NCBI GenBank assembly: GCA_030844895.1
Contig: CM061233.1
Coordinates: forward strand, 31,740,310 to 31,804,309
Origin: Ambrosia x helenae
Lineage: Eukaryota; Streptophyta; Magnoliopsida; Asterales; Asteraceae
Length of the DNA: 64,000 bases
Direction of reading: 5' to 3'
The notes below the pieces were generated by a model. The model made no database searches. It was not told the origin of the DNA and was given only the letters and a program-made list of their open reading frames with translations. Positions within the stretch are counted from its first letter, which is position 1. The number at the start of each line of letters is the position of its first letter. The position numbers were made by a program, and so were the translations under genes. Below are positions 22,022 to 33,598 of the stretch, piece by piece.

Positions 22022-22461
22022 CTATTGGGTAATGGAATGGACGAGGTAATGGAATGGATCATTACCATTCCATGTCTTGTTTGGTTGTCATATGGGAATG
22101 AAACAAGTTGTTGGATAGGCAGGAAAGGACGAAGGAATAAAATCGGTGGTGAGTGGCGGTGTGGGTGGTGGTAAGTGGCGGTGATGGTGGGTGGTGATAT
22201 GTGGCGGTGCAGCGGCAGTGAGTGGTGACGACGGTGGAAGGTGGAGGTGGATGGTCGTGATGGTAAGTGGGTGAAGATGGTGAGTAGTGGTGGTGGTGGT
22301 GGTGGGTGGCGGTGGGGGCGGCAATGGGTGGTGTTTAGTGGCGGGGGTGGTGGGTGGTGGTGTGTGGCGACGACGATGGTGGGTGGTGGCGACGGTGGTA
22401 GGTGGCAGTGGATGGAGGAGGATGGCGGTGATGGTGGATAGGTGCTAATGGTGAGTAGTGG
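22022..22461. repeat. Inverted-duplication arm A, first part (GGTGGTGG minisatellite)
   Basis: An ATGGAATGG-rich end segment (22022-22140) precedes a degenerate GGTGGTGGCG/GGTGATGGT minisatellite. It is the inverted counterpart of 26836-27180. Arm A resumes at 25389 after the inserted LTR. Confidence 0.75.
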
Positions 22462-24120
22462 TGTCACACCCCAACCGATGGCGGAATACATCGAGGCGCG
22501 ATTTTAGATAGATTGTTCAAAGACTTCATGATACTAGAATTGTGACAAATTGATTTATTGAAATTTCATTTCATAGCTTTCAAAGTTGGAAATACAAATT
22601 GTTCAAGAAACGGAAATACAACAAACAACATAATGATAATAAAATTGGTACGTTTCTAAGTCCATCCCTACAAGATTTCTTGAGACATCGCATCAACTAT
22701 TTCCTGCGACATGTATAAAATATCTGTTAACACATAAAGTATTGGTGAGCATACTAGTTTTGGTTTACATACGTAATCTTAAAATGTTTACTCAATTCTT
22801 CATGCTATAGTTTTGCACATACAGAATCATACAAAAGGCATAATCAACACATGTTTGCACTGCTTGACCTAACACCGAAGTGATAGACCGTAAAACTTAA
22901 CATGACCCAGTTAGGGCGCGGGGTGCTACTCCTATAGTGCTATACATGTTAAGGGGGTTGTATGCTAAGCGGGATTTGTATGTAAAGTCTAAATTCTAGC
23001 ATGGCATAGTTTATAAGCATGTTTAGTAGATTGAGCATGTGAGTATGAAAGTGTTTAGTGTATGTTTGCATAGGATGCATGTTGAGCCCCAAAAGTGTTA
23101 AAGAGTAAAAGGGGGACAAGTATGAACTCACCTTAGGGTGCGTTTGTTAAGTTCCCGAAACGGGTCTTGAGAGAAACTTTAGCTCCGATTAACTAGTGTT
23201 GGAAAGGAATGAGTTTTAGATTCGAGGGTTGTTTTAATAAGTTCAAGAGTATCATGCATGCCTTTAAGGCGAACCAAAACACAAATCATCTTTAAGATGA
23301 TTCGGATGGTCAAGAGCTAAAGTTAATAACCACGCACAAAACCACCATGTAGGCGATTCGGATGGTATGAGTTAGAGTTAGGAATGTGAATCCATTTTAA
23401 GAGTGTTTCATGTCGTGACCACTTTGTTTATAGATAAAAACATGGGTCTTGGACACGGGATTTCCCCTTTCTCGTATGGAACTAATCCATATTACAAGAT
23501 GGGTCAATAGATTGGTAAGGTAGGGTGTAACCACAAACCTTCCAAGTTAATAGATTAATAGAGTTTTGAAAGTATATGTTTTAGTATTTACATAATATAA
23601 CTAGAGGGTTAAAGTAGTGTATGGTGACTTAGTTTGGAAGAGCCTTGGCTTTCCTTTGTCAACCATTAACCATAGCACAAGTCCATCCAACATTAAGTTG
23701 TTGGTGAACTTGGTTGGTATCACTTCAACTAACCTCCTAGTGCATAAAAAAACAATAGAAGAGTTAGGTCCTAGAGGTTTCTCCAAAAAGTTAGAAGAAG
23801 AAAAGAAGTGAAAAAAGAAGAATAAAGTTAGAGTTTATGAGAAAATTCAATTAGAAGTAGACTTCCGCACTTGGATTTCTTTGAAGAATTGGGAGCTTTA
23901 GAGAGGATTTAGGATTGAGCAAGTGTTAGAATAGGTAGGGAGTGGTGTATTTATAGTTGGGGTGAAGGGGTTGAGTATTTAATAAAGTAATTAGGGTGGT
24001 TAGGAGATATATCTCAAAAAAATGAAAAAAAATAACTAAATAAAAAAAATGAAAAAAAGTGGACGGCATTTTTTTGTTAGAAAGTTTAATTCACTTTTTT
24101 TTATTTTTTTTTAATCTTAA

Positions 24121-24162
<42 letters not shown>

Positions 24163-25142
24163 TATTATTATTATTAGCTAAAATGGGTGTCAAACATATA
24201 GAAAATGAGTGCTTCTTAAATCGCTGTTTGTAGGTGAAGTGAGAGAGAGTTCAGCCACTTTTTTCTGGAGTGATATATGGTTACGGGAAGCTTCTCTCAG
24301 GGACATTTATCCACGCCTGTTCAGACTTGAAGGGGTTAAATGGGTTAAGGTTTCGGACCGGATTCGTACATTAATGGTGCCAAAACAGTGTTGTGGGATT
24401 GGGGGTCACTCCAGCGATGCATGATGAAGTGTCAGAGTTGTTCCAGTTATTAAATGACATCTTTGATTTTAATTGGAAAGGTGGTGTGGACAAATGGAGT
24501 TGGAAACCGGAGACTAATGGGTTGTTCACAGTGTTCTCGGCCAAAAGAGTGCTTGCACATCACTCCAACAGTGGTGGTCCGGTGATCGAATGGAAGGGGT
24601 GGGTGCCTCTTAAATGCAAAATCATGGTGTGGCGAGCGGCTCGTGATCGGCTTCCCACTATTGCGGAGCTTATTAAAAGAGGAGTCATCATTCAACAAAC
24701 GGATTGTACCTTTTGCCAAGGGGATTTGGAGTTCACTGGTTGTGTTTATTCTTTAGAAGTTTGGCATAGAATTGAAGTGTGGTGTCGCATTCCCCCTAGT
24801 TTTGCTTTTGATGTCCTTGATATCATTCGGACTCCGGAGAACCAAAACTATTCCAAAGACACGAAAGTCATTCTTCGGTGTATTGTGTATACCACTCTTT
24901 GGGTTTTATGGAATGAACACAACGATCGAATTTTTAACAAGCGACGAAGGCCTTTTGAGGTAGTACAACAAATCAAGTCTACGATGTATTTTTGGATTAG
25001 AAATAGATATAGACGGAAAAATGTCGATTGAAAAAATTGGTGTATTTACCCCTTAGGTTGATTTTTGTTCGTTTGTTGTGTGCTCGTAGGTCCTTTCTTT
25101 GAGGACCTTCCGAGTCTTGTTTCTAATGAAATTCTCTTTTCA

Positions 25143-25180
<38 letters not shown>

Positions 25181-25388
25181 TTTATATAAAAAATCAAATA
25201 AATATATATTAAAATCTTGACTAAATGAGTTTCTTGTAATAATGCCTAAATCGAATAGGGTAAATTATAATAACGACTCGTCATGAATGGGTAGGAGTAA
25301 CATACAAGAAGCGAATAAAGGCGAACTTGAAATTTGTTTAATATAGAATTTAAAATACATGCAAAAGTTAAAATAACGCGATGTTACA
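22462..25388 (-). mobile_element. Apparently solo LTR (Ty3/gypsy-type ends), itself hit by a LINE
   Basis: Starts TGTCACACC and ends ATGTTACA (TG...CA), flanked by a perfect 5-bp TSD AGTGG (22457-22461 and 25389-25393). The left end shares CACCCCAACCGATGGCGGAA with the LTRs at 50752 and 55639. I see no second LTR, primer site or coding other than the LINE piece, so a solo LTR left by recombination fits. A TATAAATA on the minus strand near 23950 supports minus orientation. Contains an ATT microsatellite (about 24121-24175). Confidence 0.72.
24205..25140 (+). pseudogene. 5-prime truncated LINE fragment (RT C-terminus and zf-RVT)
   Basis: Reads SSATFFWSDIWL, then after a frameshift near 24390 DKWSWKPETNGLFTV, GWVPLKCKIMVWRAARDRLP and TDCTFCQGDLEF, ending with YFWIRNRYRRK before a TGA at 25029-25031. 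The zf-RVT finger keeps its first CxxC but has lost the usual His and Cys after a small deletion (QGDLEFTGCVYSLEVW). No A tail; an AT/GT microsatellite (25146-25182) follows. Confidence 0.82.
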
Positions 25389-25722
25389 AGTGGCGATGGT
25401 GGGTGGAGGCGTCGACGGTGGTGGGTGACGGCGATAGTAGTGGGTAGAGGCAATTATGGTGAGTGACATTGTCAGGTGGTGGAGGCGACGGTAGGTGGTG
25501 GCGGTTGGGTGACGGTGGTGGTCAGTGGGTGAAGGCAATGTGTGGTGCTTGGTAGCAGCGACGACGATGGTGGGTGGTGGCGGCAGCAGTGGTGGGTGGT
25601 GACGATGGTGGCGGGTTGTGGTGGTGGGTAGTGGTGGTGTTGTTAATGAAGGATGCAAGAGGGATGAAATGAAAAAAAACATAGGGGTGGATAGAATGGT
25701 TTCGAGGGAATGGAATGTCTTA
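25389..25722. repeat. Inverted-duplication arm A, second part
   Basis: Continues the GGTGG minisatellite and ends in a unique segment (25640-25722) whose reverse complement is at about 25835-25915. Together with 22022-22461 it is the pre-insertion arm of about 775 bp. Confidence 0.75.
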
Positions 25723-25834
25723 GGTAGCGTTTGGTATGATGGAATGGAAGGGGGATGGAATGGACCATTACGAGGTAATGGAAAAATAGTGTGTTTGGTT
25801 GGTTAAAGGAATGTAATCACTCATTCCACAAGGC

Positions 25835-26213
25835 ATTCCATTCCCTCAAAACCATTTCATCCACCCCCATGTTTTTTTTGCATTCCAACCCGCATTCACC
25901 TTTTACTATCAACACCATAACCTACCACCCACCACCATCATCACCACCCACCACCCACCACCGCCGTCACTACCCACCACCGTCGCCCACCACCACTACC
26001 GCCACCACCCACCACCATCTCCCACCATCGCTGCCGCCACCACCCACTACCACCGTCACCACTTACCACCGTCATCGTCGTCGCCACCACCAACCACTGC
26101 CACCACCCGCTACCACCCACCACCGCCGCCCACCACCGTCACCCACACACCGCCACCTCCACCACCTACCACCGTTACTCTCCACAATTTTCTTTACCCA
26201 CCACTACCACCGT
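25835..26213. repeat. Inverted-duplication arm A-prime, first part (CCACCACC minisatellite)
   Basis: Reverse complement of 25389-25722 in order: the unique segment, then a CCACCACCG minisatellite. Open frames here are Pro/His/Thr-rich artefacts of the repeat. Confidence 0.75.
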
Positions 26214-26482
26214 TGTAACATCCGGCCCCTCTCACCACCAATATTGTCCGCTTTGCCCTCCCTGAGCTCACGGATTTGCTTTTGGTTGCCCAGTGGAGAC
26301 TTCCCAGGAGGTCACCCATCCTGAAATTGCTCCCACCTGAGCACGCTTAACTGTGGAGTTCTCCTCTTATCCACTAACATTAAGCCCCAAAACGCGTTGG
26401 TGATTTAAGAGACAAGACATTACTTATGAACCAAGGATCTCTCCTGGCCACGGCCGATGTGAGATTTTCCTGGGGTGTCACA
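26214..26482 (-). repeat. Cassandra 3-prime LTR
   Basis: 269 bp, on the minus strand TGTGACACC...GATGTTACA. It differs from its partner at about 7 positions. The 5S-like part lies at about 26300-26363. Confidence 0.9.
26300..26363 (-). ncRNA. 5S rRNA-derived segment in Cassandra 3-prime LTR
   Basis: The minus strand reads AGTTAAGCGTGCT and later AGGATGGGTGACCTCCTGGG. These match the A-box side and C-box region of plant 5S rRNA, the internal Pol III control region. The middle is diverged (CAGGTGGGAGCAATTTC). A 5S-like promoter may drive Pol III transcription of the element. It is not a functional 5S gene because the first third is absent. Confidence 0.85.
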
Positions 26483-26566
26483 TTCACCCCCTGTTAGAGT
26501 CTCATCGTCCCTGATGAGGTATGCACCCACTATCCCGAACGGCACAGGAATGGCTCTGATATCATC

Positions 26567-26835
26567 TGTAACATCCGACCCCTCTCACCACCAATATTGT
26601 CCGCTTTGCCCTCCCTGAGCTCACGGATTTGTTTTTGGTTGCCCAGTGGAGACTTCCCAGGAGGTCACCCATCCTGAAATTGCTCCCACCTAAGCACGCT
26701 TAACTGTGGAGTTCTCCCCCTATCCACTAACATTAAGCCCCAAAACGCGTTGGTGATTTAAGAGGCAAGACATTACTTATGAACCAAGGATCTCTCCTAG
26801 CCACGGCCGATGTGAGATTTTCCTGGGGTGTCACA
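26567..26835 (-). repeat. Cassandra 5-prime LTR
   Basis: 269 bp, the same ends as the other LTR. The second 5S-like segment lies at about 26653-26716. Confidence 0.9.
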
Positions 26836-27180
26836 ACCGTCACCCACCACCACACACCGCCACCTACCACCACCCACCACCGCCACTACTTACCATCGTC
26901 GCCCACCCACCATCACGACCGTCCACCTCCACTTTCCACCGTCGCTACCACCGCCACCCACCATCACCGCCACTGACCACCACCCACCACCCACCATGAC
27001 CACTCACCTCTGATTATATTCCTTCGTCTTTTCCTGCCTATCTAACAACACAAAGTAATGTTTTGTTTCATTCTCACATGGCAACCACATAAGACATGGA
27101 ATGGTAATGATTCATTCCATTACCTTGTCCATTCCATTACCTCGTCCATTCCATTCCCCCTCCATTCCATTACCTCATAC
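26836..27180. repeat. Inverted-duplication arm A-prime, second part
   Basis: Resumes the CCACC minisatellite after Cassandra, then the segment that mirrors 22022-22140 (CCTTCGTC, TTTTCCTGCC, ACATGGAATGGTAATG). Confidence 0.75.
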
Positions 27181-27299
27181 CAAACAGACCCTTATGGAAT
27201 GGGTAATTTCATTCCTTTGACCAACGAAACACACTATTTTTCATTACCTTGTAATGGTCCATTACATCCCCCTTCCATTCCATCATACCAAACACTACC

Positions 27300-28152
27300 T
27301 AATTGTATGCTTCTAACAAAATTTATAAGATGTAATGTCTTTAATAGTTAATATTATTTAAGTAATACTAATTTGCAAGTTGTTTGTCCATTGTGATTTT
27401 GTACCTTGTGCTTTCCTTATTGGTTATGCAGTGGTGTGTTGTAACTTAGTTGTGTGTCGTTGTACGTTTTGTAGGTATAGGTATCGTGGGTCTGAGCCTT
27501 TGACCATGACAACTTATAGTGTTGTCGGGTTAGCTGGGACGGTTAAGGTATTGTGGTCCAGATAAGTCACCGTCGGACCCTTGGTGGCGTTGTATTGGTG
27601 GTGGTAACATTGAGGTCGTTGCTTAGATTTGGTATTTCATTTGGACTGTTGGTTTGCACTATGTCTACTATTTATTGTTTGTGCTTTCTTTGATATACTT
27701 TGTGCATCATTTTTTGTTGCTTTTGTTATCTTCCTTTTGCATTGGACACATGTTTCCTATTGTTGTGGTTGATGTTTGTTCCGATACCTACTGACACTTT
27801 TCGTTGTAATGCGTCTTTTCATTTAGGTTGTGATGGTTTGCTTTCTCTGATTGGCCTTGGGTGGAAGCTGGTGAGGATTGTTTCGGTCTTTTATTTCTTA
27901 TTTGAGTCTAAAGTTGTTGGTCGGGTTAGGGGTACCGATGATTGATCGAGTCATCTGTGTTGGTTTTAAATGTTTTAGGATGCTCCAACGTTAAGATTTG
28001 AGTAGGTACCATTGAATGACTAAATTACTTGCAACCTTCACTGGTGAGATTGTTTCGGTCTGTTGTTTTTTATTTAAGTCTAGAGTTGTTGGTAGGTTTA
28101 GGGGTACTGGTGATTGATCGAGTCATCTGTGTTGGTTTAGAAGTCTTAGATA
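27300..28152. other. Intergenic DNA with a direct repeat
   Basis: No gene is recognised. A segment of about 150 bp (about 27868-28015: GATTGTTTCGGTCT, GATTGATCGAGTCATCTGTG) is repeated at about 28045-28152 plus 30704-30755. The second copy is split by the next LTR. Confidence 0.55.
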
Positions 28153-30698
28153 TGAAACACCCTAAACCTTTTTAACTGAAAATACGCAACGGAAATACGA
28201 ACCAAAAAAAAAATTCTTGCTTCATAAAAACATTCTCGTATGTTTTGAACCCATATCTACAAGATATTATAGGTGTTTCATCTTTTATTGTTTCTTATTA
28301 CATCAAATACAACTCATCTTTATTAATTTACGTGACCGTGATCGTGACCGCGACCCCATACAATCCGTGTCCTCACTCGACCTCCACCCATTTCTTGCTT
28401 TGTGAGCTAGATTAGACAACCTACAACCACCACATAACCATTTCATTAGTTCATTAAGTGAATTCATTCAAATATTCACAATATGGAAATAATATCAACA
28501 ATACTCAATGATCATGTCGAAACGCCTTTTTGGAAGTTCGGATCCGATCTCCGGATCCTATCCTCCAAGTTCCATGCATTCATATTTACATACTTGCATC
28601 TTTATTACCATCCTCATAACGAAAAGGTTAATAACACTACAATACACAGGCGCGTACAAATCCCATGTATAAGTTATCTCGACCCTTCATACTATTCTTC
28701 CTTCATGTATTCTCTAGGACAAACGTGACGTTTCCGAACCTATACTCAATCTACACATAATGACTAACCTTTACATACAAAACACTTTCACACATACCCG
28801 GGCATAAGCACCTATGCACACATTCTAACATCAAGAAATATCCCGATTAAACTTGTCTAAACGTCCAAGGCTTAACGAGAAACACAAAAATAAACATTTC
28901 AGCCATGCCCGCTTATGCGGCCGTTTCAAAAATTTCAGTGAAGCCTTACACGGCCGTTTCACTTTTCTGTTTAGGCTTTAAATAATAAAAGTTCCTGATA
29001 CACACGAAACGACCGTTTTGAAATACTGAAGAAACCCTATGCGGCCATTTCAAAGGCATGTGTAACTATATCAAAACTACCATTTTCCCACCATTTCATG
29101 GCCTATACTTTAAGCTTGTATTAGAAGCTTTGTTAAGCTATATATCCAAGTATTTAGGTTGTTGTAAACACGTTTAAGAGACCGTTCATAACCTCACTCG
29201 GTTTCTACCAATTTGATTCTTTTTTATTCGGATTTGGTTGTTTTGACCCGTTTAGGACTAGTTCCACATGATTAAATGTATTCATCTATATATATACACA
29301 CATATCAATCCATACATTTTACCATTCATTCTTATGTCATATTTGTTAATCTTGGGTTTGTTTCATGCTTAAATACCTTCACTTCATTTTATCTTTGTTG
29401 CCCATTTATCCCAACTACTTTCATTGTTGTATGGTGAACTATACTCGTTCACCAACAACATCAATTCGCTTACCTTGTTATAAATTGCCATTTCATACTT
29501 GTTTCCCATTCTACATTTATACATAAATATATAATTACTAAACCAAGAGTTTGGATCATAAGTCACTTACCTCAAGTCCCCCAAGTTCATGCTTGTTTAC
29601 TTGCCTCATCTTGACCCATTAGCCTCCTATGCTTGAGTCCATCATTCATATCCTTTCATGTCATCATATTCACATCTCAATAACATACAAGATCATTCAT
29701 CTTACAAATTACTCCAACACGTAGTGTGCATCGTATTATTTGAGCATAATGTACACGCTACTAATGCATACTTCTTACAAGATCATACACTCAACTAAAT
29801 TCCCACATGAATACTCTTTAAAACACAATCCTCATGTTAACCTACTATCAATTGTATCTATTATCACATTACTTACATATTTGTCAGGTCTTGCTTACAA
29901 ATTCACACACATCATACTCATCTAGACATTTCATCAAACACTTGGTATGCGTACAACATTTAAGGCACATTGTATAAGTATTTCATGCCTACTTTCATAG
30001 CTCATAACATCAATCATCATATTCTTTACCTACATTAAATACCCTTCATTCAATAGATATCAAACATAGCAAATCATCACTTTCTTTTCAATATATTCAA
30101 CAATTTAACTAAGAGTGATATTGGGTTACACCAAGATCAATACCCATTTCCAACTTTATGAGATACCCTTCAATTCACTCAATTTCGATAAAATTAACAC
30201 ATACAAGTTTCAAATCATTAGTTACAACTAATTTCTACAAGGATTCACATATCAACTATGTGTGAACCTTAATATGATAACATACAACAAATCCCTAGCC
30301 AAGAACCTATCATCAAGTGAACCCACTCAACATACCTCATGGTTGTTACTACTAGATGGTTTGAAATATTCAAACAGGCAAGTAATTAGCCTTAGCTTTG
30401 ATCATGATTTGGGCTAAAGTGCTGAACTTGTTCTTGAGAGGATGAGTTCTCTTTTGCATGAGACCGTTCACAATAACCAGGGGAATATGTCGATCCCCAT
30501 TTTCATCCACCAATTGAACTATCATTTTTAACAACTTTATCCCTCCAAGTTTGGTATATATCCTCTCTTGACTCAAACCTTCTTTTCTTTCTAATTGTAA
30601 TATATTCTAACTAAGTTAGGTACTTAGTTATTTTACCTCATGCCATAACACCTTAAAACATACTAATTAATTAAAGTTCGGGTTTTTGGGGCGTTACA
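28153..30698 (-). mobile_element. Probable solo LTR of the TGTNACACC family
   Basis: Starts TGAAACACCCT and ends GGGGCGTTACA. Just inside the start is GCAACGGAAATACG, similar to the GGCGGAAA motif of the related LTRs. It interrupts a direct repeat whose intact copy (near 27985) defines the empty site. The flanks AGATA and AGAAG share only three of five bases. No coding or second LTR is seen. Confidence 0.6.
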
Positions 30699-30703
30699 AG
30701 AAG

Positions 30704-31787
30704 GCTCCCACGTTAAGACCTACATAGGCACCATTGAGTGACAAACCTACGATCTGGAAAACTACGTGGCTTTGCCACGAGACATGGTCTTGATCTAATT
30801 ATATATTGTTCCCTGTTTGTTGATTGTTATTCTTGATTGTGTGTTAGTAGTAACAGGCCATGAGTAATTTTTGTTCTTTGTTGTGTTGGGTTATATATGG
30901 ATGGTGATGGTAATGATGATAATAAGAACAATAATAAAATGTTCGTGTTCGCGTTGCAAAGTTGAAGGATGACACTTAAAGCTATGATGAGTTAGCACCT
31001 CTGAATGTAAGGTTGATACAGTTGTCACCTTAGCCTGGTAGAGTTCAAGGATGGCACTTGATGAGTTGCAGCCTTCCCTGCAGCCATGGTGTTGTCGTTC
31101 TATATTGGACTCTGAGCCTCTTATGTTCTTCATTGGGTCTTTATGGAGGTTTGTCTTCTTCTTATTTGCTTATTTTTCCTTAATTAGTTTTTCTTTGTTG
31201 TTGTAGTCTTGGGTTTGCTTAATGTGTGACTTTGTTATTGTTGATGTTATTGTTGTCTTATTTGTATTTGCTTTTTTCCTTTGGCTGTATTTTTATTGTT
31301 GATATGTGTATTCACACGTTGTCTTTAATGTACAATGCGCGAGGCACCCTAGTCAAGAGGTTTGGTTATGGGACTCATGGTTTGCACAGTAATCATTCGC
31401 TTATCTAGCTTTTGATTGGTCATACATGAATTTCACAAGCCCTTTACATAGTACAATAAAACTTGTGAACTCACCGACATTATGTTGACAAATCTTTTAT
31501 GCATGTTTTTCACGTAATTGATCATGAGGAGCAGGAACTTGGGAGAGGGGTTCGAGTGTGCATAACGTGGTATCATCACCGGTTGAGATTCAATAATGTT
31601 GGTCATGTCATGTTTTCGGTATTTGGTCCGTTGACTTCCAAAAATGTTACATTTTTTTTAACTATGTATGACTATGGTTATCGTTTGATGATATCATTTT
31701 AAATTACATTTTATGTGTTGCTCGAACTTTGTGCTTGAAAACCTTTCGAATCACATCCCCGTATTTCCGCCTTGGCGGGGTGTGACA
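30704..31787. other. Repeat-derived intergenic DNA ending in an LTR-like end
   Basis: No gene is recognised. At 31765-31787 the sequence TTTCCGCCTTGGCGGGGTGT then GACA looks like the plus-strand 3-prime end of an LTR of the same family. I could not find its start, so only the end is supported. Confidence 0.4.
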
Positions 31788-32284
31788 CAAAGCAAGTATT
31801 TAGTGAGAGTGAGCAAGAGTGCATGGATTATACCTTCGAGGTGAAGGGGTATTTATAATCGAAGGTAGGTGAAGGAATGAGCCAACTATTGCCATTAAAG
31901 AACCGTTAGTGGGAGTTTAAGGATACGTGGATCCCTCGTGCGTAATTGGCCAACCGTCCCTGTCATGCGTAACTCTTATCCCCTTTTCCATAACCGCTAG
32001 TGGGGCAGACACATGATACAGTGACACGCAAGCTTTGATTGGTTGCAGGTCACTATCACCATGTATGGTAGTTTTAAGTTGTCATGCTCACATCATGCGA
32101 GCGGTATGCTATCGCCGCATGGGAGACGTGTTTACATCTGATAGATTATGTATCTGCGTGACATTGTAAGTGCGCGCGGGGGGCTGGGGTTCAGGCTCAT
32201 TATTATTTTAAGTCACAAACGTACGTATGTGATTGTTTTTTAATGGTTATGTGACCAACTAGTTATAGTGATTTTCCAATGAGC
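31788..32284. other. Intergenic DNA without recognisable genes
   Basis: Contains a TATA-like TTTATAATCG and GC-rich patches (GTGCGCGCGGGGGG near 32170). It could be part of an unresolved retrotransposon LTR. Confidence 0.35.
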
Positions 32285-32470
32285 TTTTGCTCAACTAGCA
32301 TTGGAGGGAAGTAAAAATTGGGTTAACGGCCATAGATCTCAAGTTCGAATCCGATCTCAATCCGGTTTTACCGCATCGGCCATTTGGGTGGCGGATATTT
32401 TTCCGGAATTGAAGATGGCGGGCTTGCGTTACCCAACATTGTCTACGAATATACGAGCACAGACGGTTGA
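32285..32470 (+). repeat. Possible SINE (tRNA-like boxes)
   Basis: TTTTGCTCAACTAGCATTGG resembles an A-box region, and AAGTTCGAATCC about 55 bases on fits a B-box. The 3-prime end is not defined and there is no A tail. Weak call. Confidence 0.35.
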
Positions 32471-32729
32471 GGTCGTCTTTTACCATGCATTTGGTTCGCA
32501 TGAATTGAATGTACTTCAATTAAATTGGGATTGAATTCTGACTCTTAAAGAGTTAAAGTGTTTGGTTCATTAAATTTGTTGTATTTGGGAATTCAATTCC
32601 AATCTTCATGTGTTTTGTTGACAAAGTTGGTATGAATCCTTAAAATTCCTTTAACCCTAGGAATTCAAAATCCTTCCAACATTAGAAAGAATTCAAGTCA
32701 ATTTATTAGAATCTTTGATCGGTTGACGT

Positions 32730-33030
32730 TGTTTCAACCCGACCCAAACCGATTCGGATCGTGTCTTTTCGACCCGAACCGTTTCACCCCGTACCGCTTC
32801 GAACTGAACCGTTTTGACCCGAACCGTAGGGTTTTGATCCGAACCAGTATGGGCGAAACAGTTCAGGTTGAAACGGTTCGTATCTAAATGGTACGGGTTG
32901 AAACGGTTTGGGTTCAAAACGGTACATGGTGTAACGGTTCGTGTCAGATCAAAATATTACAGGCCGAAACGGTTGGGTTGAAATGGTACGGTTCAAAATG
33001 GTTCGGGGCTAGTACGGGTCAAAACGATGC
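32730..33030. repeat. Inverted minisatellite (GACCCGAACCGTTT / AAACGGTTCGGGTT)
   Basis: To the left of about 32850 the short unit runs as GACCCGAACCGTTT; to the right the same unit runs inverted as GAAACGGTT...GGGTT, 5-7 degenerate copies each. The block lies in a segment (about 32470-33205) with MITE-like AT-rich flanks (TTTGGTTCG near 32490, CGAAACAAACACCC near 33187). Confidence 0.7.
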
Positions 33031-33204
33031 GGGTGGTGGGGGCGATAGATTCCAATTTATTTACCAACCAAACACAATAATAATAGATTTGATATTCCAA
33101 TTCCAACAATTTTCAATTCCTATTATATTGTTTAACTTCCAAATCCAATTCCTACACAAATTTCAATCCAGTTTCAAACCATTCCACGAAACAAACACCC
33201 GCTT

Positions 33205-33598
33205 AGGTTACCCTAGATAGCCAGACTTGTATTCATTTAACCGGTGTTGTAAAACTCGGTTTGGCCTTGTACTCGGCGACCTACCCTGGAGCGAGTACTC
33301 GGACTAATTGGGAGAATACTCGGGGTCAAGTCGGCCTATGCAGGGAGTACTCGGAGTAATCGGCCAACTCGGCTATACTCGACGACCTACCCTAGAACGA
33401 ATAGTCGGAGAGTAATCGATCAACTCGGCCTTGTTTTGCAAGAGAGCATTTAAGGTTAGAACATCAAATGCTACAGGCAAAATGTATGGTCAATTCTTGT
33501 GAGCCATCCGCCAATAATGGGGAGCAGTCGATTAAGCTTGCTGACCAAAAACCACCTCTCAAAACTCATTCAATCACCCACACATCCTTACACCACCC
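33205..33598. other. ACTCGG-rich repeat and OGG1 upstream region
   Basis: 33240-33440 contains many ACTCGG and CGACCTACCCT motifs, probably a MITE whose ends are not clear. The last 150 bases are the OGG1 promoter and leader; no clear TATA box is seen. Confidence 0.45.

Larger units (their letters stand above)
26214..26835 (-). mobile_element. Cassandra TRIM retrotransposon (LTRs carry 5S rRNA sequence)
   Basis: Complete 622-bp element with a perfect 5-bp TSD ACCGT (26209-26213 and 26836-26840). Two 269-bp LTRs flank 84 bp of interior. Read on the minus strand, the 5-prime LTR (26835-26567) is followed after 3 bases by TGATATCAGAGCCA, an iMet primer site with one change. A purine tract ACAGGGGGTGAA precedes the 3-prime LTR. 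The LTRs contain the 3-prime two-thirds of a 5S rRNA gene, which is the defining trait of Cassandra. There is no coding, so it relies on other elements for movement. Confidence 0.93.
25723..27299. mobile_element. TIR element with about 90-bp TIRs around arm A-prime
   Basis: The left end GGTAGCGTTTGGTATGATGG and the right end (complement GGTAGTGTTTGGTATGATGG) match over about 90 bp with few differences. Flanks are TTA (left) and TAA (right), not an exact duplication. The interior holds inverted arm A-prime (25835-26213 plus 26836-27180), interrupted by Cassandra. No transposase. PIF/Harbinger or hAT is possible. Confidence 0.65.

Noticed and set aside
25791..26324. Open frame of 177 codons rich in Pro, His and Thr
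   Set aside because: It is a translation of the CCACCACC minisatellite and runs into the Cassandra LTR. The same holds for frames at 21928-22491, 22241-22441, 25368-25682 and 26779-27013.
26300..26363. Functional 5S rRNA gene
   Set aside because: The first third of 5S is missing, the middle is diverged, and the segment lies within a retrotransposon LTR.
27438..31787. A single plus-strand LTR from TGTAACTTAG to GGGGTGTGACA
   Set aside because: No matching TSD and no support for continuity; only the right end is LTR-like.
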